DNA of 36,383 nt, from NCBI GenBank assembly GCA_027024205.1, contig JALVST010000072.1:1-36383 (forward strand). The letters are read 5' to 3'. Origin of the DNA: Flavobacteriales bacterium. Its GTDB lineage: Bacteria; Bacteroidota; Bacteroidia; Flavobacteriales; Flavobacteriaceae. Below are positions 25,791 to 33,702 of the stretch, piece by piece (position 1 is the first letter of the stretch; every line of letters starts with the position of its first letter). A program made the position numbers and the translations under genes. The notes beneath the pieces were generated by a model. That model ran no database searches. It saw only the letters and a program-made list of their open reading frames with translations, and was not told the DNA's origin.

Positions 25791-26455
25791 AAAATTTGAA
25801 AAATTATCCATCCGTTTAATAAAATAAACGGTAGAATTTCTGATAGGCAAAGATACAAAATAATTTGATAGGTTTTAAATTCGGTATGTTTACGCAAACT
25901 GACATAAATATTTGCCCATACACCGGCAATCCAAATGACTGATATTGTAATAATTAAGTAGAAAAAAACACGTGATTGAAAAGGAAAATAATAGACCAAA
26001 AAACCGACAAAAAACAAATAAAAAAACGTATAAAACTCATAAGTTGTTCTTATGAACCTAATTTTATTTAAAAAATTGCTTTGTTTTATCAAAAAAACAT
26101 AAAGGGTTTCCAAAATAAATTTCAGTATGAAATAACCGGTCGTTGCCAATACTAGAATTTGCCAATCTATCCTATTTTGGAAAGAGATATTCAGATAGTT
26201 ACGAGCTATTTTAAGGATGGTTACATTATATAATGTATAGGATAATATTTTAAACAAAATAGCATTCAGGTTATATGCCGTAAGAAAATATGCCGACTGT
26301 GATTCGAATTCAAAAATATATACATTCGGTTTTGAAATATTTAAACTCAACCGTTTGTTATACCATAATTTATTTAATACCAAAAAGAATGCCGCTATTG
26401 AATACAATAGGATGAAAGTATTTTGAAAAAAATCCGGTTTTACGAGTTCTTTCAT
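25787..26455 (-). CDS. DUF4271 integral membrane protein
   Basis: A 222-residue membrane protein with about six hydrophobic segments (for example NTFILLYSIAAFFLVLNKLWY, IDWQILVLATTGYFILKFIL, VFFYLIITISVIWIAGVWANIYV). It ends EILPFILLNGWIIFQIL. DUF4271 proteins are found next to hemD in Bacteroidota, and here the two genes overlap by four bases. The conserved pairing suggests a link to tetrapyrrole metabolism or simple co-regulation; the function is unknown. A TATCTTTG box lies at 26617-26610, about 155 bp upstream. Confidence 0.85.
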   Translation of the reverse strand: MKELVKPDFFQNTFILLYSIAAFFLVLNKLWYNKRLSLNISKPNVYIFEFESQSAYFLTAYNLNAILFKILSYTLYNVTILKIARNYLNISFQNRIDWQILVLATTGYFILKFILETLYVFLIKQSNFLNKIRFIRTTYEFYTFFYLFFVGFLVYYFPFQSRVFFYLIITISVIWIAGVWANIYVSLRKHTEFKTYQIILYLCLSEILPFILLNGWIIFQIL

Positions 26456-26609
26456 GGGCAGAAAAACATATTTTTTGTTACAAATCAGACATTATTAATG
26501 TAAGTCCAAAACTATTTTTTTATAATTATTATTATACCGATACGGAATAAAATGAAATAATATGAAATCCAACTATAATGAATTCACAACCGGTATAAAA
26601 AATATTAAA

Positions 26610-26617
26610 CAAAGATA
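26610..26617 (-). promoter_or_regulatory. -7 box of the DUF4271-hemD operon
   Basis: On the minus strand TATCTTTG is an exact TAnnTTTG match. It implies a leader of about 150 nt before the DUF4271 start. No TTTG occurs at the -33 position. Confidence 0.45.
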
Positions 26618-26718
26618 AGTTTTTTTATTAGTTTTTTTGTCTGGCAATACTTTGTATTTTTTCAAAAAAAACCGTTATAAATTTCAAAGAATTGCTGATT
26701 TTCCAAACATTAAAAAAT

Positions 26719-26769
26719 GTCGTTCATGGATAATTTTACGTCGTTTATAAACTTAAACGTGTCGTTCAT
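26719..26769. promoter_or_regulatory. LytTR-like operator: three 9-bp direct repeats at 21-bp period
   Basis: GTCGTTCAT (26719), GTCGTTTAT (26740) and GTCGTTCAT (26761) are separated by exactly 12 bp each. LytTR-family regulators (AgrA, AlgR, YpdB types) bind direct repeats with a GTTnAT-like core separated by about 12 bp. A consensus -7 box begins 33 bases after the third repeat on the plus strand. The regulator is not identified; the LytTR protein encoded at 13689 is a candidate. The remainder of the 26456-26879 gap is AT-rich. Confidence 0.6.
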
Positions 26770-26801
26770 GCATTTTATAACAATTGTAAAAGAAGTTACT
26801 T

Positions 26802-26809
26802 TATTTTTG
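26802..26809 (+). promoter_or_regulatory. -7 box of a plus-strand promoter next to the LytTR-like repeats
   Basis: TATTTTTG matches TAnnTTTG exactly. The -33 position (26779-26782) lacks TTTG, which fits activation by a protein bound at 26719-26769. The predicted start is near 26816. No annotated gene lies downstream on this strand. Confidence 0.5.
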
Positions 26810-26815
26810 TAAAAG

Positions 26816-26910
26816 AAATAAGAGGAAAGTAGTTTTTTTCATATTTCATTGTTTTATTTGTGTTGTTAATTGAGTTAAGCTATTCATGTCCATGAATAGC
26901 TTTTCTTTTT
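26816..26910 (+). ncRNA. Candidate small RNA convergent with the OstA-like gene
   Basis: Inferred from a consensus promoter box (26802-26809) and a plus-strand intrinsic terminator (26877-26910), about 95 nt apart. The interval contains no ATG-started reading frame before the hairpin and has an AGAGGAAAG purine tract at 26821. The last 30 nt are antisense to the 3' end of the OstA-like gene. There is no similarity to a known RNA family that I recognise. Confidence 0.35.
26877..26910 (+). terminator. Intrinsic terminator embedded in the 3' end of the OstA-like gene
   Basis: AAGCTATTCAT and ATGAATAGCTT form a perfect 11-bp stem around GTCC, followed on the plus strand by TTCTTTTT. On the minus strand no T-run follows, so it favours rightward transcripts. 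The stem encodes the final Ala-Ile-His-Gly-His-Glu-stop of the OstA-like protein. Confidence 0.65.
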
Positions 26911-28526
26911 GGTTTCAACTTATCCGGCTCTCTATTTTCATCAACATTTTCGAACAAATTGACCGGTTTCTGTTCGGTTTCTGCTTTGTAAAGTAAAATT
27001 TGCTCACCTATGATATCTTCTTTTCGTTTTATTTGTTCGTCGCCACGCCAATTAAAGGCGTCAAATAATTGACGGGGTTGCTTGATAAAATCTTTATAAG
27101 GAAAAACTATACCTTCGGGTTTGTCATAAAACCGGATTAAAGCTATTTCTCCATCATCAAATTTTATGTATATATGGCTCGATTTGTCTTTTTCTATACC
27201 GGTTAATGTCCCGTCCTCTTCTCTTAAAAAATAGATGACTTCCGTGTTACCGTAAATATCAATGGTTTTCAATTGTTTATTTTCAAATTTTCCCAACAAC
27301 TTTTTACCTTTGATTTGATTGTATCCGACACTATCTTTTTGGATGATAAAAACATCTTTGGGAATAAGCAACGAATCCAGCCGGTTTAATGAATCGTTTT
27401 GCAGCAAAATACGTTCCCCTGTAATTTGACTTTTACCACTCCATACTACCGGATTATTCAAAAGTTTTAACAATTTGCCTGCATCGTCACGATAAAGCGA
27501 ATCAGCCTTACCGGAGAAATCATTGGAGAAAAAACGCACACGGGGATACCCCCAAAGACGACGTTCATCTTGTTTTCCCGCAGCTACAAACTGATTGGCT
27601 CTGATAAAAAGCGTGTCTTTTGCGGAGATAGAAACCACCAAAGGTTTACGGGTCACTTTGATAGAATCCAAATCAATCCAACGTTGGGCATATCCGGTAA
27701 AAATCCAGGTTTTATTAAGCGAATCGTATAAGACGACATGTCGTGATGCCGTAGCATATTCTTTAAGCCGGTCATAATATAAACTATCGCCTTTTATAGT
27801 CGTATGTTTATGTTTGATAAATGCATTTTTGACAAACCACGAGACTTTTTTTTGTGAGTCGTAATGTCCCTTTTCGGCATAGATATAACTTTGGTCGTTA
27901 TAAATTTTGGTCGGACCGAAAAAATTGGAAATTCCCGAATCTGTAAAATAATCCAACTGATATGAATCTAATTGATAATCAGGATTGTCAATATGCACAT
28001 TGTGGATAAACCTGAATCGTTTTTCATTGAGGAAATATTTTCCTATTTGACTATTGAGCGTATTGACACTATCAACAATAACGCCGCCGGAAGTATAATA
28101 AGACACTTGTTTTTTCCGGTCAAAATACAACGTATCCGTTGTTAAACGCATTTTGGGATCTTCAAGAAGTACCTTATCATAGGCTTCGGCAAAACTTTGA
28201 TTACCGTCATATTTTAAGTAACCGGCATTCATTGTGATTGTATCCCCTTGTTGGAGACGTACATTACCTACGGCAATGGCCAAATTTTCTTTTTTATCGA
28301 CGATAGCTTTGTCACAAAAAAGCAAAGCCCCGTTGTGGCTGATTTTTACATCACCCGATAACAACTGTTTTCCGGGATATTTGGCACTGGTTGCCGCATG
28401 GTCAGCATACAAAATTTGAATATAGTCCGACAACGTATCGGTCTTTTGCTGTGCCGACAAACCCGTTATAACAAAAATGAAGACGAATAAAAAACTACTT
28501 TTTGTATAAAACGGCATTATCTTCAA
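26880..28526 (-). CDS. OstA/LptA-like exported protein
   Basis: A 548-residue exported protein with an N-terminal signal peptide (FLFVFIFVITGLSAQ). Two ATGs are possible, 28526 and 28517; both overlap the DUF2807 gene end (32 or 23 bases). The mature part has repeated OstA-like beta-jellyroll units of the form LLSGDVKISHNGALLFCDKA, AIAVGNVRLQQGDTITMNAG and RLTTDTLYFDRKKQVSYYTSGG. This is the LptA/LptD-N fold that carries LPS across the periplasm. It is longer than LptA (about 180 residues) and lacks an LptD barrel, which is typical for the Bacteroidota OstA-like proteins. Upstream lie DUF2807 and kdsA, which supports a role in envelope/LPS biogenesis. Confidence 0.85.
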   Translation of the reverse strand: MKIMPFYTKSSFLFVFIFVITGLSAQQKTDTLSDYIQILYADHAATSAKYPGKQLLSGDVKISHNGALLFCDKAIVDKKENLAIAVGNVRLQQGDTITMNAGYLKYDGNQSFAEAYDKVLLEDPKMRLTTDTLYFDRKKQVSYYTSGGVIVDSVNTLNSQIGKYFLNEKRFRFIHNVHIDNPDYQLDSYQLDYFTDSGISNFFGPTKIYNDQSYIYAEKGHYDSQKKVSWFVKNAFIKHKHTTIKGDSLYYDRLKEYATASRHVVLYDSLNKTWIFTGYAQRWIDLDSIKVTRKPLVVSISAKDTLFIRANQFVAAGKQDERRLWGYPRVRFFSNDFSGKADSLYRDDAGKLLKLLNNPVVWSGKSQITGERILLQNDSLNRLDSLLIPKDVFIIQKDSVGYNQIKGKKLLGKFENKQLKTIDIYGNTEVIYFLREEDGTLTGIEKDKSSHIYIKFDDGEIALIRFYDKPEGIVFPYKDFIKQPRQLFDAFNWRGDEQIKRKEDIIGEQILLYKAETEQKPVNLFENVDENREPDKLKPKRKAIHGHE

Positions 28527-29325
28527 ATGATTTTAATTTTATTTCGGGAGAACCGTAAAGATAGGTTTCAGATTTACCCGAAAGTTTCATCACGACTTGC
28601 TTGGAAACATTAATATGCACGGTGGCTTTAGCGGATACCGTCAAATCCAGCTCCTTAACAGTCAAATTGGCGGCTTTAACTTCCGACTTATCCCCTGCTT
28701 TTAAAACCAATTGATTAATATCTCCTTCCAATTCCCCACTGGCCGATTTGTCGAGTTCTATATTTGCTGTTTTAATATTGATTTTGGCTTTCAAGTTGGC
28801 ATTATTTGTTAATTTGACAGTGCCTTTTTGAGCAAAAACTTCCAAATCCAAATCTGATTTATCAGCAGCTAACAAGTCAAATTTATCTTTAATACGTAAA
28901 TTGAGTTTTGCTTCGGACTTATCGTGAGTTTCCAGGATAAGACTTTTGAATTCCAATTGTTCGTCATTAAAGACCTGCCCCCTTTCAATGAGTTTTATTT
29001 TGTTGAAATCTTCAGGCACATAAACCGTCACACGAAGTCGTTTTTTCTTAACAATTTCCATTGTTGTCCAAAATTTAAGCACTTCATCTTCGACTCTAAA
29101 ATGGATAATATCAAATAAATTATCATCGGTTTCAATAATGATACGGGGCGCATCGTTGGTTTTTAGCAATTTTACTTTAAATTTTTCACCGACTTCAATA
29201 GCGTTGAAAGGGGCTACCGTAAATTTTTTAATTAAAACTTCACGGTTTCCTTTGATTTTTTGTTTTTTTTGAGCCATGATTGGCAATGAAAGGATTGCCA
29301 ACAAAATAAAGATTCGTTTTTTCAT
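28495..29325 (-). CDS. DUF2807 (GIN domain) exported protein
   Basis: A 276-residue protein with a signal peptide (MKKRIFILLAILSLPIMA) and a right-handed beta-helix-like region. The DUF2807 pattern is clear: FTVAPFNAIEVGEKFKVKL near the start, EDEVLKFWTT, then short repeated strands such as LETHDKSEAKLNLRIKD, LLAADKSDLDLEV and VLKAGDKSEVKAANLTV, ending SGKSETYLYGSPEIKLKS. The function is undefined; it is probably periplasmic or on the outer membrane. Its 3' end overlaps the OstA-like gene start, so the two are cotranscribed and perhaps translationally coupled. Confidence 0.88.
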   Translation of the reverse strand: MKKRIFILLAILSLPIMAQKKQKIKGNREVLIKKFTVAPFNAIEVGEKFKVKLLKTNDAPRIIIETDDNLFDIIHFRVEDEVLKFWTTMEIVKKKRLRVTVYVPEDFNKIKLIERGQVFNDEQLEFKSLILETHDKSEAKLNLRIKDKFDLLAADKSDLDLEVFAQKGTVKLTNNANLKAKINIKTANIELDKSASGELEGDINQLVLKAGDKSEVKAANLTVKELDLTVSAKATVHINVSKQVVMKLSGKSETYLYGSPEIKLKSFEDNAVLYKK

Positions 29326-29399
29326 GATGATTTTATTATTTCTAAATTCGCAATTTTCAATTTGTTATAATTCTTCATTTATCAAATACTGAGCCAAAA

Positions 29400-30212
29400 T
29401 CAGATTTTCAATTCGTTAATAGCAATCAATTTTTGCAACAAACTATCGAGCCTGTCCAATGGTAACATATTGGCTCCGTCGGATTTGGCGGAAGCCGGAT
29501 CAAAATGTGTCTCGAGAAAAATACCATCAACTCCCACGGACATTCCGGCTTTGGCAATGGTTTCTATCAATTCAGGACGACCACCGGTAACCCCGCTTGC
29601 CTGATTGGGTTGTTGCAGCGAATGTGTGATATCAAGTATCACCGGAGCAAATTGCTGCATCACGGGTATTCCTCTTAAATCAACGATTAAATCACCATAA
29701 CCGAACATCGTTCCGCGTTCGGTAACCGCCACTTGTGTATTACCCGACTGCACCACTTTATCCACGGCAAACCGCATACTTTCGGGGCTCATAAATTGAC
29801 CTTTTTTCAAGTTAACCGTTTTTCCCGTCTTGGCAGCAGCCACTACCAAATCAGTTTGTCTGACCAAAAAGGCAGGAACTTGCAATACATCGACATATTG
29901 AGCAGCCATACCGGCATCAGACGGCAAATGTATATCGGTAACTACGGGTATGTCAAAACTTTCACCCACTTTTTGAAGAATTTTAAGTGCCTTTTCGTCG
30001 CCAATACCCGTAAAACTATCCAAACGGGAGCGGTTAGCTTTCTTAAAACTACCTTTAAAAATGTAAGGAATTTTATATTTTTCCGACAATTTAACAACAT
30101 GCTCCGCAATTCGCATGGCCATATCCTCGCCTTCAATGGCACAAGGCCCCGCTAACAAGAAAAAATGCCCTGAACCGGTGTGTTTTATTTTGGGAATTAA
30201 ATCCAAATTCAT
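29400..30212 (-). CDS. kdsA: 3-deoxy-8-phosphooctulonate synthase (KDO-8-P synthase)
   Basis: Condenses phosphoenolpyruvate with arabinose 5-phosphate to give KDO-8-phosphate, the first committed step to the KDO of lipopolysaccharide. The 270-residue cytosolic protein shows FFLLAGPCAIEGEDMAMRIAE, IFKGSFKKANRSRLDSFTG (substrate-binding Lys and Arg residues), VVTDIHLPSDAG, VLQVPAFLVRQTDL and TERGTMFGYGDLIVDLRG. The C-terminal DGIFLETHFDPASAKSDG contains the metal-site Glu and Asp. It is the first gene of a leftward LPS/envelope group (kdsA, DUF2807, OstA-like) and is divergent from the EEP protein gene with 36 bp between them. Confidence 0.97.
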   Translation of the reverse strand: MNLDLIPKIKHTGSGHFFLLAGPCAIEGEDMAMRIAEHVVKLSEKYKIPYIFKGSFKKANRSRLDSFTGIGDEKALKILQKVGESFDIPVVTDIHLPSDAGMAAQYVDVLQVPAFLVRQTDLVVAAAKTGKTVNLKKGQFMSPESMRFAVDKVVQSGNTQVAVTERGTMFGYGDLIVDLRGIPVMQQFAPVILDITHSLQQPNQASGVTGGRPELIETIAKAGMSVGVDGIFLETHFDPASAKSDGANMLPLDRLDSLLQKLIAINELKI

Positions 30213-30248
30213 AAATTTATCGTTTTAAAATGATGCAGGTATAAAATT

Positions 30249-31274
30249 ATGAAAAATTTGTCAATCACCAGGAAAATAATTTTGCTGTTTAATTATATCG
30301 CCGCATTGTGGCTGTTTATTGCCTTTTTGACACCTTATTTACCTGTAAATCTTTGGTCATTTTTATCATTTAACAGTCTGATTTTCCCGTTTTTGGTCCT
30401 TGCCAATGTTTTATTTATGCTTTACTGGTTGGTCAAGTTTAAAAAATATGTTTTTGTATCACTACTGATTTTATTGATCAATTATGGCAATCTGAAAGCG
30501 CTCTACCAATGGAAAGGTAAACATATTAACGACCCCGAAGGCTTTTCGGTTATGAGTTATAATGTGCGTTTGTTTAATGCCTATCATTGGATAAAAAAGA
30601 AAGGAATCAATGTGGATATCTCCAATTTGTTGAAAGACCAGTTTCCGGGTATTCTGGCATTGCAAGAATTTAAAGATGATAAACAAACCGACTTTTTACA
30701 ATACCCTTACAAACACATCATTTTGAAAGGTAAAAAACATAAAGCGGGTTTAGCGATATTCTCAAAATACAAAATTATCACACAAGGTAATCTGAATTTT
30801 AAAAATACCTATAACAATGCCATTTGGGCGGATATCGTAATCAAGAAAGATACTTTACGTATATATAATGTTCATTTGCAATCTTACAAGATAGTAAAAC
30901 CTGAAAATTTGGTTGAACAAGATAAATCAGTGGTCGGTAATAAACTACAAAAGGTATTTAATGAACAATATCGTCAAGCAGGAGAGATTGTCAAGCATAC
31001 TACCGGCAGTCCTTATCCGGTTGTGATTGCAGGCGATTTTAACAATACAGCTTTTTCCGCTCCCTACCGTCTTTTAAAAGCAGGCAAAAATGATGCTTTT
31101 GTTGAAGCCGGTAAAGGATTCGGTATAACCTGGCGTTACAAATGGATACCTTTACGAATCGATTTCATTCTACCCGACGAAAATAAATTACAAATTATAC
31201 AATTTAATACTTTAAATCATTTCAGATATTCCGACCATTATCCTATCAAAGCCGTTTTAAAATTTAAAAAGTAA
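30249..31274 (+). CDS. Membrane-anchored endonuclease/exonuclease/phosphatase (EEP) protein
   Basis: A 341-residue protein. Three hydrophobic segments (residues about 10-30, 40-62, 66-82) anchor it in the inner membrane. A C-terminal EEP-fold domain follows, with all core motifs: VMSYNVRLFN (Asn105), LALQE (metal-binding Glu140), YNVHLQS (catalytic His), VIAGDFNNTAFS (Asp and Asn) and FRYSDHYPIKA (terminal Asp-His). The active site is therefore intact. The family includes nucleases, sphingomyelinases and phosphoinositide phosphatases, so the substrate is open. The arrangement of N-terminal membrane helices plus EEP is common in Bacteroidota. Confidence 0.92.
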   Translation: MKNLSITRKIILLFNYIAALWLFIAFLTPYLPVNLWSFLSFNSLIFPFLVLANVLFMLYWLVKFKKYVFVSLLILLINYGNLKALYQWKGKHINDPEGFSVMSYNVRLFNAYHWIKKKGINVDISNLLKDQFPGILALQEFKDDKQTDFLQYPYKHIILKGKKHKAGLAIFSKYKIITQGNLNFKNTYNNAIWADIVIKKDTLRIYNVHLQSYKIVKPENLVEQDKSVVGNKLQKVFNEQYRQAGEIVKHTTGSPYPVVIAGDFNNTAFSAPYRLLKAGKNDAFVEAGKGFGITWRYKWIPLRIDFILPDENKLQIIQFNTLNHFRYSDHYPIKAVLKFKK

Positions 31275-31329
31275 AAGCCGGTTTTAACATTTTTATTCCT
31301 TGAAGCCGATTTTCCTAAGCCATTTATCG

Positions 31330-31337
31330 TATTTTTG
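31330..31337 (+). promoter_or_regulatory. -7 box of the mobA-like/fusion gene operon
   Basis: TATTTTTG is an exact TAnnTTTG match 15 bases before the mobA-like ATG at 31353. No TTTG is seen at the standard -33 distance; the nearest TTG is at about 31300. Confidence 0.5.
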
Positions 31338-31352
31338 TTTAAAATTACAATC

Positions 31353-31916
31353 ATGAAAGTTTCCGGGATAGTTATAGCAGGCGGCCAAAGTTTAAGGATG
31401 GGCATTGATAAACATTCACTGATTTTCAGAAATCAAAGTTTTATAGACCGTGCCGTCGGTTTATTAAAAAACTTTACCCCGGACATTATCATCAGTGCAA
31501 ATGATAAATCTCATTCTTATGCATATAAAACAATACCGGATAGCGTGCCAAATACCGGCCCAATGGGCGGCCTTTACACTTGTTTGCCTCTGATTAAAAA
31601 TGACAGAGCACTTGTAATACCGGTAGATATGCCTTTATTAAGTCCCGAAGTCTTACGATACCTCTTGCAGCAAGCCGATCTAAGTAAAAAAATAACGGTT
31701 TTTCACGCAAATGACCGATTACAGATGTTGGCAGGATTATATCATAAAGGAATCGTTTCTTTTTTGCAAAAACAATTGGCCGCGGGTGATTACAAACTGC
31801 AAAATTTATTAAAAACAATACCGCATCAAATCATTGAAGCGAAAAATTTTTCCCCGTTATTTTTCAATATCAATACACCCGGACAATATAAAAAACTAAA
31901 TTTGGAAAATGGATAA
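31353..31916 (+). CDS. Molybdenum cofactor guanylyltransferase (MobA-like)
   Basis: A 187-residue nucleotidyltransferase. I start at 31353 (MKVSGIVIAGGQSLRMGIDK), which puts the nucleotide-binding loop at residues 5-20 as in MobA. GPMGGLYTCLPLI and the metal-binding VIPVDMPLLSPEVL match the family. MobA adds GMP to molybdopterin to form MGD; related MobA-like proteins include MocA. The protein is slightly short but not truncated. Its stop overlaps the next gene by 8 bases, so the two are probably coupled. No other Moco genes lie in the window, which makes the partner gene of interest. Confidence 0.85.
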   Translation: MKVSGIVIAGGQSLRMGIDKHSLIFRNQSFIDRAVGLLKNFTPDIIISANDKSHSYAYKTIPDSVPNTGPMGGLYTCLPLIKNDRALVIPVDMPLLSPEVLRYLLQQADLSKKITVFHANDRLQMLAGLYHKGIVSFLQKQLAAGDYKLQNLLKTIPHQIIEAKNFSPLFFNINTPGQYKKLNLENG

Positions 31917-33609
31917 CACACAGCAGGATATTTGGTTAAAAGCGGCAGTCATAGGTAGTATTTGGGCTAGTTTTGAAATTGTTTTCGGTAGCTTTTTTCA
32001 CAGTTTACGATTACCTTTTGCCGGTACATTTTTGACTTTTTCGTCCATCGTTTTATTGACAGCCTTCTCTTACAAATGGCAAGATAAAAATCTATATATT
32101 AAAGCCAGCATCATTGCCGCTCTAATGCGTTCGTTGATACCGACTTCCATTATTCTGGGGCCCTTAATCGGGATATTGGTGGAAGCAACTTTATTTCAAT
32201 TATCCGTTAATTTATTCGGACGCCATCTTTTCAGTTTCGCCCTGGCCGGTATTTTGGCTATGTTTAGTGCCATTATACATAAAATTATCAGTATTATCTT
32301 GATATACGGTTTTGATATTATCAAAATTTTAAAAAATTTATATCACATTTTTTTACATATCACTCATCTTGATTTACCACCTGGACAACTTTTTCTGATT
32401 GCCGGACTTGTATATGTTTTACTTGGGATAACGGCTGCACTAACCGGACAATGGACAGGTCAACATTTAACAACAATCACCATCACAAAAGCGTTTACCG
32501 GAGAATCTTGGAATTTAAAAACCGATTTATTTGACGTTGACGGATTCCATTATCATTCCAAATATTTATTTATCCATGTCTTATTATTAATCACATTCCT
32601 TTTCGGTTTGGAATTGTATCCGTTGGTTGATGTGATTTTTCCGGTTTCAATTTATTTATTATTCCTTATAAAACGATATGGTAAATCCCTGCGACGTTTG
32701 AGTAAAATGTTATTCTGGATTCAATTGATCATTATCGTGCTGATATCGGTTTGGTTATGGCAAGATAAAACCGAAGGTTTATTGGTAGGTCTTAAAATGG
32801 TTTTACGGGCTATTTTGGTTGTATCAAGTTTTACAGCCATCAGTGTCGAACTGAAAAATCCGTTAATCAAAGCACTTTTGTATAAAAAGGGTTATTCGCA
32901 ACTGTACGCCACATTATCTTTGGCAACAGCAGTGGTTCCTTTTATTTTAAAATACATCTCAGAAGACCGGAAAATACTATTCAGACCAATAAAAGTATTA
33001 CAAAAAGCCATAGCCTTATCAGATGTTTTGCTGCAAGAATTTAAACGGCAAATTTTTCAACGAAATAATATTTTCATTATTTCCGGAGAAACGAGAAGTG
33101 GTAAAACAACTTTCCTTAAAAAAGTAATAGCCGGTATAAAACACAAATATCCCTCGGCAAAAATAGGAGGGATAATAGCCCACGGCACGGATTTCAGAGG
33201 AGAACGTTACGGTTTTCATGTAGAAAATATAATTACGGGCGAAAAACAGCATTTGTGTAGTCGTGACCCGGCAAATGATGACGATATCAAAACAGGTCGT
33301 TTTTACTTTTATAGAAGTGGCCTCGATTTTGGCAACCAAGCAATTTTGGAAAATTTGGATACATTGGACCTTTTGGTTATTGACGAAATCGGTTATTTGG
33401 AACTCAAAGGAAAAGGTTGGTTTGAAGCTATTGAAAAAGCTATGAGCAAAAAGAAATTGGATATGATATTTGTCGTCAGAAAACGAATTTTGGAAAACGT
33501 CTTAAAATTATGGCAAAACAAACATTTTATTGTAGTTGATATTACCAATAACCGCCCGGAGTTTGTTGTAAATCATCTGATAAAAAGTTTCCAAAATAAA
33601 TCCTCATAA
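31909..33609 (+). CDS. ECF-like membrane protein fused to THEP1-like NTPase
   Basis: A 566-residue three-part protein. Residues 1-190 have about six hydrophobic helices, similar in pattern to ECF substrate-binding (S) components. Residues 215-380 contain more helices and a CbiQ/T-component-like run (GLKMVLRAILVVSSFTAIS, then YATLSLATAVVPFILKYISED...RPIKVLQKAIALSDVLLQEF). Residues 385-566 are a P-loop NTPase of the THEP1 type: Walker A GETRSGKTT (393-401), KIGGIIAHGTDFRGERYGF, Walker B LLVIDEIGYLELKGKGW (488-504) and FVVRKR. THEP1 proteins are nucleoside-triphosphatases, not ABC ATPases: no ABC signature LSGGQ is present. The ATG overlaps the MobA-like stop. The assignment of the membrane parts is inference; the NTPase call is stronger. 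Confidence 0.7.
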   Translation: MDNTQQDIWLKAAVIGSIWASFEIVFGSFFHSLRLPFAGTFLTFSSIVLLTAFSYKWQDKNLYIKASIIAALMRSLIPTSIILGPLIGILVEATLFQLSVNLFGRHLFSFALAGILAMFSAIIHKIISIILIYGFDIIKILKNLYHIFLHITHLDLPPGQLFLIAGLVYVLLGITAALTGQWTGQHLTTITITKAFTGESWNLKTDLFDVDGFHYHSKYLFIHVLLLITFLFGLELYPLVDVIFPVSIYLLFLIKRYGKSLRRLSKMLFWIQLIIIVLISVWLWQDKTEGLLVGLKMVLRAILVVSSFTAISVELKNPLIKALLYKKGYSQLYATLSLATAVVPFILKYISEDRKILFRPIKVLQKAIALSDVLLQEFKRQIFQRNNIFIISGETRSGKTTFLKKVIAGIKHKYPSAKIGGIIAHGTDFRGERYGFHVENIITGEKQHLCSRDPANDDDIKTGRFYFYRSGLDFGNQAILENLDTLDLLVIDEIGYLELKGKGWFEAIEKAMSKKKLDMIFVVRKRILENVLKLWQNKHFIVVDITNNRPEFVVNHLIKSFQNKSS

Positions 33610-33702
33610 AAATCAAAAAAAAAAAAAAATTTATTACAATTTTAAAGCTTTTATTAATAAATTTATTAAATTGCAATAATCAACATTAAACATTCGATAT
33701 AT

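Noticed and set aside
26816-26910. 6S RNA (Flavobacteria type) as the identity of the candidate small RNA
   Set aside because: The interval is short and unstructured before the terminator; I see no long hairpin with a central promoter-like bubble.
26886-27000. A short plus-strand ATG frame (MSMNSFSFWFQ...) opposite the OstA-like gene end
   Set aside because: It begins inside the terminator hairpin and is antisense to coding sequence, so it is unlikely to be the product of the candidate small RNA.
33618-33632. Poly-A run after the ECF/THEP1-like fusion gene
   Set aside because: No stem precedes it, so it is not a terminator; it is simple AT-rich spacer.
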